Position numbers and translations under genes: made by a program. Below the pieces are notes generated by a model. The model was given only the letters and a program-made list of their open reading frames with translations, ran no database searches and was not told the origin of the DNA. A stretch of DNA of 64,000 bases from contig NZ_JAGINX010000001.1 in NCBI RefSeq assembly GCF_017876395.1, positions 2,356,001 through 2,420,000 of the forward strand, written 5' to 3'. The first letter of the stretch is position 1, and each line of letters starts with the position of its first letter. Positions 61,001 to 64,000 of this stretch are shown one piece after another. This stretch comes from Nesterenkonia lacusekhoensis (GTDB lineage Bacteria; Actinomycetota; Actinomycetes; Actinomycetales; Micrococcaceae).

Positions 61001-61164
61001 CCCACCAGTATGTCCCGTCCGCCGCCTCCAGAGACACAGTCTGGTGCTCACGGACTGCGGATCAGCAACAGATCCGCAGTGCGCGCCGTGTATGCGAAAC
61101 ATGCCACCATTGCCATGGGCATCTGCTGACAGTAGGTTCACATCACGACCGAAGAAAGGCACCG

Positions 61165-62901
61165 ATGACGCTCGCCTCCTCGCACCAGCAGCACCCTGAC
61201 CACGACGCCGCAGGCTCGCCCGCCGAGCCGCCGCTGACCATGTTCAGCCCAGACTTCCCCTTCAGCTACGACCACTACCTGCAGCATCCGGCCGGGCTGG
61301 GCTCCGTCCCGGAGGCCGCGCGGGGTACTGAGGTGGCCGTCATCGGGGCCGGGCTGGCCGGCGTCGTCGCCGCCTATGAGCTGATGAAGATGGGGCTGAA
61401 GCCTGTCATCTACGAGGCAGGAGCCATCGGGGGCCGCTTGAAGACTCAGTCCTTCGACCCGGCCCCGGATGTGGTGGCCGATCTGGGCGGCATGCGATTC
61501 CCCACCTCCGGGCGGGCCTTCTACCACTACGTCGATCTGCTTGCCCTGGAGACCCGCGAGTTCCCCAACCCGCTGGCCCCGGCCACTCCGTCCACGGTGA
61601 TCGAGCTGAAGGATCAGCGCATCCAGGCCGACACCGCCGAGGATCTGCCCGAGCTCTACCGCGAGGTCGCCGAGGCCTGGAGGCAGGCCCTGGAGGAGGA
61701 GGCCGAGCTGACGGCCATCCAGCAGGCCATCCGCGAGCGCGACGTAACCACCCTGAAGCGGCTGTGGAACGAGCTGGTGGAGCGCTACGACGATGAGTCC
61801 TTCTACGGCTTCCTGAGCTCCTCACGAGCCTTCTCCGAGCTCAGCTATGAGCACCTGGAGACCTTCGGACAGGTCGGCTTCGGCTCCGGCGGTTGGGACA
61901 CCGACTTCACCAACTCCATCCTGGAGGTGCTGCGGGTGGTGTTCACCGACGCCGATGACCAGCACCGCAACATCGTCGGCGGCGCGCAGCGGCTTCCGGT
62001 GGAGCTCTGGCGCCACGCCCCGGATGAGATCCTGCACTGGCCCGCGGGCACCAGCCTGGAGACCCTGCACGGCGGAGCACCCCGGGGCGCGGTCTCCGCC
62101 ATCCGCCGGGGCACCAACCCGGACCTGCCCGCCGGCGGCATCGCCGTCACGGAGAAGTGGGGGCGCACCCAGGACTTCGGCGCCGCCGTGGTGACCTGCC
62201 AGTCGTGGCTGCTCTCCTCCCGGATCGACACCCAGGAGGAGCTGTTCACCCCGAACATGTGGACCGCCATCGAGAAGAGCCACTACATGCTCTCCTCGAA
62301 GACCTTTGTGATGGTGGACCGGCCGTTCTGGCGCGACATCGACCCGCAGACGGGCAGACCGGTGATGTCGATGACGCTGACCGACCGCCTGCCCCGGGCC
62401 ACCTACCTGTTGGATGAGGGCCCGGACAGGCCTGCCTCCATCCTGCTGAGCTACACCTGGAACGACGACGCCCTGAAGTGGCTGGCGCTGGACGCCTCCG
62501 AGCGGACGAGGCTGATGCTGCACTCGCTGCACAAGATCTACCCGGGTCTGGACATCGGATCGCATATCGTAGGTGAGCCGATCACTGTCTCTTGGGAGGC
62601 CGACCCGAACTTCATGGGTGCCTTCAAGAACAACCTGCCGGGTCACTATCGGTATCAGGAGCGGCTCTTCGGCCACTTCATCCAGAAGGACCAGCCCGAG
62701 CACCAGCGCGGCATCTTCCTGGCCGGTGATGACATCTCGTTCACCGCCGGCTGGGCCGAGGGTGCGGTCACCACCGCGCTGAACGCCGTGTGGGGCGTGG
62801 TGGACCATCTGGGCGGAGCCACCGACGCCGCCAACCGCGGACCCGGCGACCTGTGGCATGATCTGGCACCTGTGAATCTCGACGCACCGAAGGACCGATG
62901 A
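61165..62901 (+). CDS. davB: Lysine 2-monooxygenase-like flavin amine oxidase
   Basis: The 578-residue flavoprotein has a GPDFPF-like opening (MFSPDFPFSYDHYLQHPAGL), the FAD motif VAVIGAGLAGVVAAYELMKM, LGGMRFPTSGRAFYHYVD, GFGSGGWDTDFTNS and a C-terminal GIFLAGDDISFTAGWAEGAV. The blocks match DavB (lysine to 5-aminovaleramide plus CO2) from memory better than tryptophan monooxygenases. Together with divergent davA it would open the aminovalerate route of lysine catabolism. AAAGG lies 6 bases before the ATG. A YjiH gene follows after 1 bp. Confidence 0.85.
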   Translation: MTLASSHQQHPDHDAAGSPAEPPLTMFSPDFPFSYDHYLQHPAGLGSVPEAARGTEVAVIGAGLAGVVAAYELMKMGLKPVIYEAGAIGGRLKTQSFDPAPDVVADLGGMRFPTSGRAFYHYVDLLALETREFPNPLAPATPSTVIELKDQRIQADTAEDLPELYREVAEAWRQALEEEAELTAIQQAIRERDVTTLKRLWNELVERYDDESFYGFLSSSRAFSELSYEHLETFGQVGFGSGGWDTDFTNSILEVLRVVFTDADDQHRNIVGGAQRLPVELWRHAPDEILHWPAGTSLETLHGGAPRGAVSAIRRGTNPDLPAGGIAVTEKWGRTQDFGAAVVTCQSWLLSSRIDTQEELFTPNMWTAIEKSHYMLSSKTFVMVDRPFWRDIDPQTGRPVMSMTLTDRLPRATYLLDEGPDRPASILLSYTWNDDALKWLALDASERTRLMLHSLHKIYPGLDIGSHIVGEPITVSWEADPNFMGAFKNNLPGHYRYQERLFGHFIQKDQPEHQRGIFLAGDDISFTAGWAEGAVTTALNAVWGVVDHLGGATDAANRGPGDLWHDLAPVNLDAPKDR

Positions 62902-62902
62902 C

Positions 62903-64000
62903 ATGACCACGGCACAGCCCCAGCAGCGCGGCGGCAGCACGCTGAAGTTCCTCCTGCCCTCTCTGCTGGGCATCTTCATCTTCATGGTGCCGGTGCCCGA
63001 CGGCGAGGGATCGGTCACCATCCCCATCGCGTGGATGGCCAACAGCCTGGGTGAGCTGATCGGCGATGCCATCCCGTGGATCCTGCTGACGCTGGTGACG
63101 ATCTCCACGGTGGGCACCCTGCTCTACAGCCTGGCCAAGCCGGCGTTCCTTCAGAACCAGCTGGGGCGGACCCTGTTCAAGACGACCCCGCCGTGGGCGG
63201 CGACCCGCGTGGTGGGGCTGGCGTTCGGCGTCGCGATCCTCTTCGAGCTGGGTCCGGAGTGGATCTGGGGTGAGGACACCGGCGGGCTGATCGTGGATCT
63301 GGCCACGCTGCTGATCGTGGTCTTCGCCCTCGCCGGTCTGCTGCTGCCCCTGCTGCTGAACTTCGGGCTGCTGGACTTCGCCGGAGCGCTGATGACCACG
63401 GTGATGCGTCCGCTGTTCAAGGTGCCCGGACGGTCCTCCGTGGTCGGGCTGACCTCGTGGTTGGGCGATGGCACCATCGGCGTGCTGATGACCAACCAGC
63501 AGTACACCCAGGGGCACTACACCAAGCGTGAGGCCGCCGTGCTGGGCACCACCTTCAACATCGTCTCGGTGACGTTCATCGTGGTGATCCTGGGACAGCT
63601 GAACCTGGAGCACATGTTCGGGCCGTTCTATCTGACGATCATCCTGGCCGGACTGGCCGCGGCGATCATCATGCCGCGGATCCCTCCGCTGTCCCGATTC
63701 CCCGATGAGTTCGCCGAGGGCATCACCGAGGACCCGCGCACCGCCTCCCACGCAGTGGTGGATCCGCAGCAGGGCGAGACGTCGCTGCTGGCCCGGGCAT
63801 GGGAGAGCGCCCGACGCCGCGGCGCCTCGGTGCGGCTGGGCGCTGTGGCCCGCAGCGGAGTCTCCAACGCCTTGGAGATGTGGCTGGCGGTCATCCCGAT
63901 CATCCTGGCGGTGGGCACCATCGCGGTGATCATCGCGGAGAACACCGAGCTCTTCACCTGGCTGGGCTACCCCTTCGTCCCGGTGCTGGAGGTGCTGCAG
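62903..64000 (+). CDS. YjiH-family membrane protein (runs off the window)
   Basis: ATG 62903 follows the davB stop after one base, and 366 codons are open to the window edge. The product has about eight helices so far, with FLLPSLLGIFIFMVPVPDGEGS at the start, LLLPLLLNFGLLDFAGALM, VVGLTSWLGDGTIGVLMTNQ and FNIVSVTFIVVILGQL. This is the YjiH/nucleoside-recognition (Gate) family of putative transporters. Tight coupling to davB suggests it moves lysine, 5-aminovalerate or a related compound (inference). Confidence 0.85.
   Translation, partial: MTTAQPQQRGGSTLKFLLPSLLGIFIFMVPVPDGEGSVTIPIAWMANSLGELIGDAIPWILLTLVTISTVGTLLYSLAKPAFLQNQLGRTLFKTTPPWAATRVVGLAFGVAILFELGPEWIWGEDTGGLIVDLATLLIVVFALAGLLLPLLLNFGLLDFAGALMTTVMRPLFKVPGRSSVVGLTSWLGDGTIGVLMTNQQYTQGHYTKREAAVLGTTFNIVSVTFIVVILGQLNLEHMFGPFYLTIILAGLAAAIIMPRIPPLSRFPDEFAEGITEDPRTASHAVVDPQQGETSLLARAWESARRRGASVRLGAVARSGVSNALEMWLAVIPIILAVGTIAVIIAENTELFTWLGYPFVPVLEVLQ

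Overview
The window is high-GC DNA with dense, often overlapping genes, strong AGGAGG-type ribosome sites and many apparently leaderless genes. Gene content and order (the tilS-hpt-ftsH-folE-folP-folB/K-DUF3180-PH-PH-DUF2520-panC block, an actinobacterial [2Fe-2S] ferrochelatase, DUF2342 metalloprotease, CueP, CsbD and ectABC) point to an actinobacterium of the Micrococcaceae type. The ectoine operon suggests a halotolerant member such as Nesterenkonia. The genus is inferred from gene content only; no search was run.

Region 1 (1-19.7 kb, mostly minus strand). After a truncated EamA transporter and an M13 peptidase comes the conserved actinobacterial core block, read from 19.6 kb down to 2.3 kb: DUF2342 metalloprotease, tilS, hpt, ftsH, folE, folP, folB-folK fusion, DUF3180, two bacterial PH-domain membrane proteins, a DUF2520 Rossmann protein and panC. 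It supplies purine salvage, tRNA lysidine, membrane proteolysis, folate and pantothenate. Four newcomers interrupt it: a cation efflux pump on the plus strand, a TM2 protein with a duplicated C-terminal domain, a frameshifted FUSC protein, and a lipoprotein resembling a detached MacB/FtsX extracytoplasmic domain.

Region 2 (19.7-34.5 kb) is a mixed segment. It holds a DUF4352 protein, a NarL-type two-component pair, a MarR regulator divergent from coproporphyrin ferrochelatase with a palindrome between them, pyrophosphatase and a GNAT enzyme. An HTH regulator / beta-lactamase-fold hydrolase / small membrane protein operon has a perfect 20-bp palindrome inside its promoter. YcaQ, a PAP2 phosphatase, a P450 and CstA with its cory-CC-star partner follow.

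Region 3 (34.5-43.7 kb) is a decaying carbohydrate region. An aldose epimerase, a HAD phosphatase and a complete xylulokinase survive among fragments of xylose isomerase, a LacI regulator, a SorC-type regulator, a short-chain dehydrogenase and a DUF559 nuclease. A second DUF559-type gene is split by an IS481-family element whose 6-bp target duplication and terminal repeats can be read directly. Dps sits in the middle of this region.

Region 4 (43.7-64 kb) has serS, a lipid kinase, pheA with a rhodanese, an amidase, and a likely copper module (CueP, DUF305 protein, His/Met-rich sensor kinase and OmpR-type regulator). CsbD, a uracil/xanthine permease, ectABC, nagA divergent from a MsiK/UgpC-type ATPase and a 24-residue membrane microprotein follow. 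A divergent davA/davB pair (5-aminovaleramidase and lysine 2-monooxygenase) is next, with a YjiH-family membrane protein directly behind davB and running off the end.

The most unusual feature is a set of about ten dispersed 57-78 bp imperfect palindromes in at least five sequence families. Most lie between convergent genes. One supplies the last codons of folP and two bracket the DUF559 gene. No tRNA, rRNA or CRISPR array was seen.
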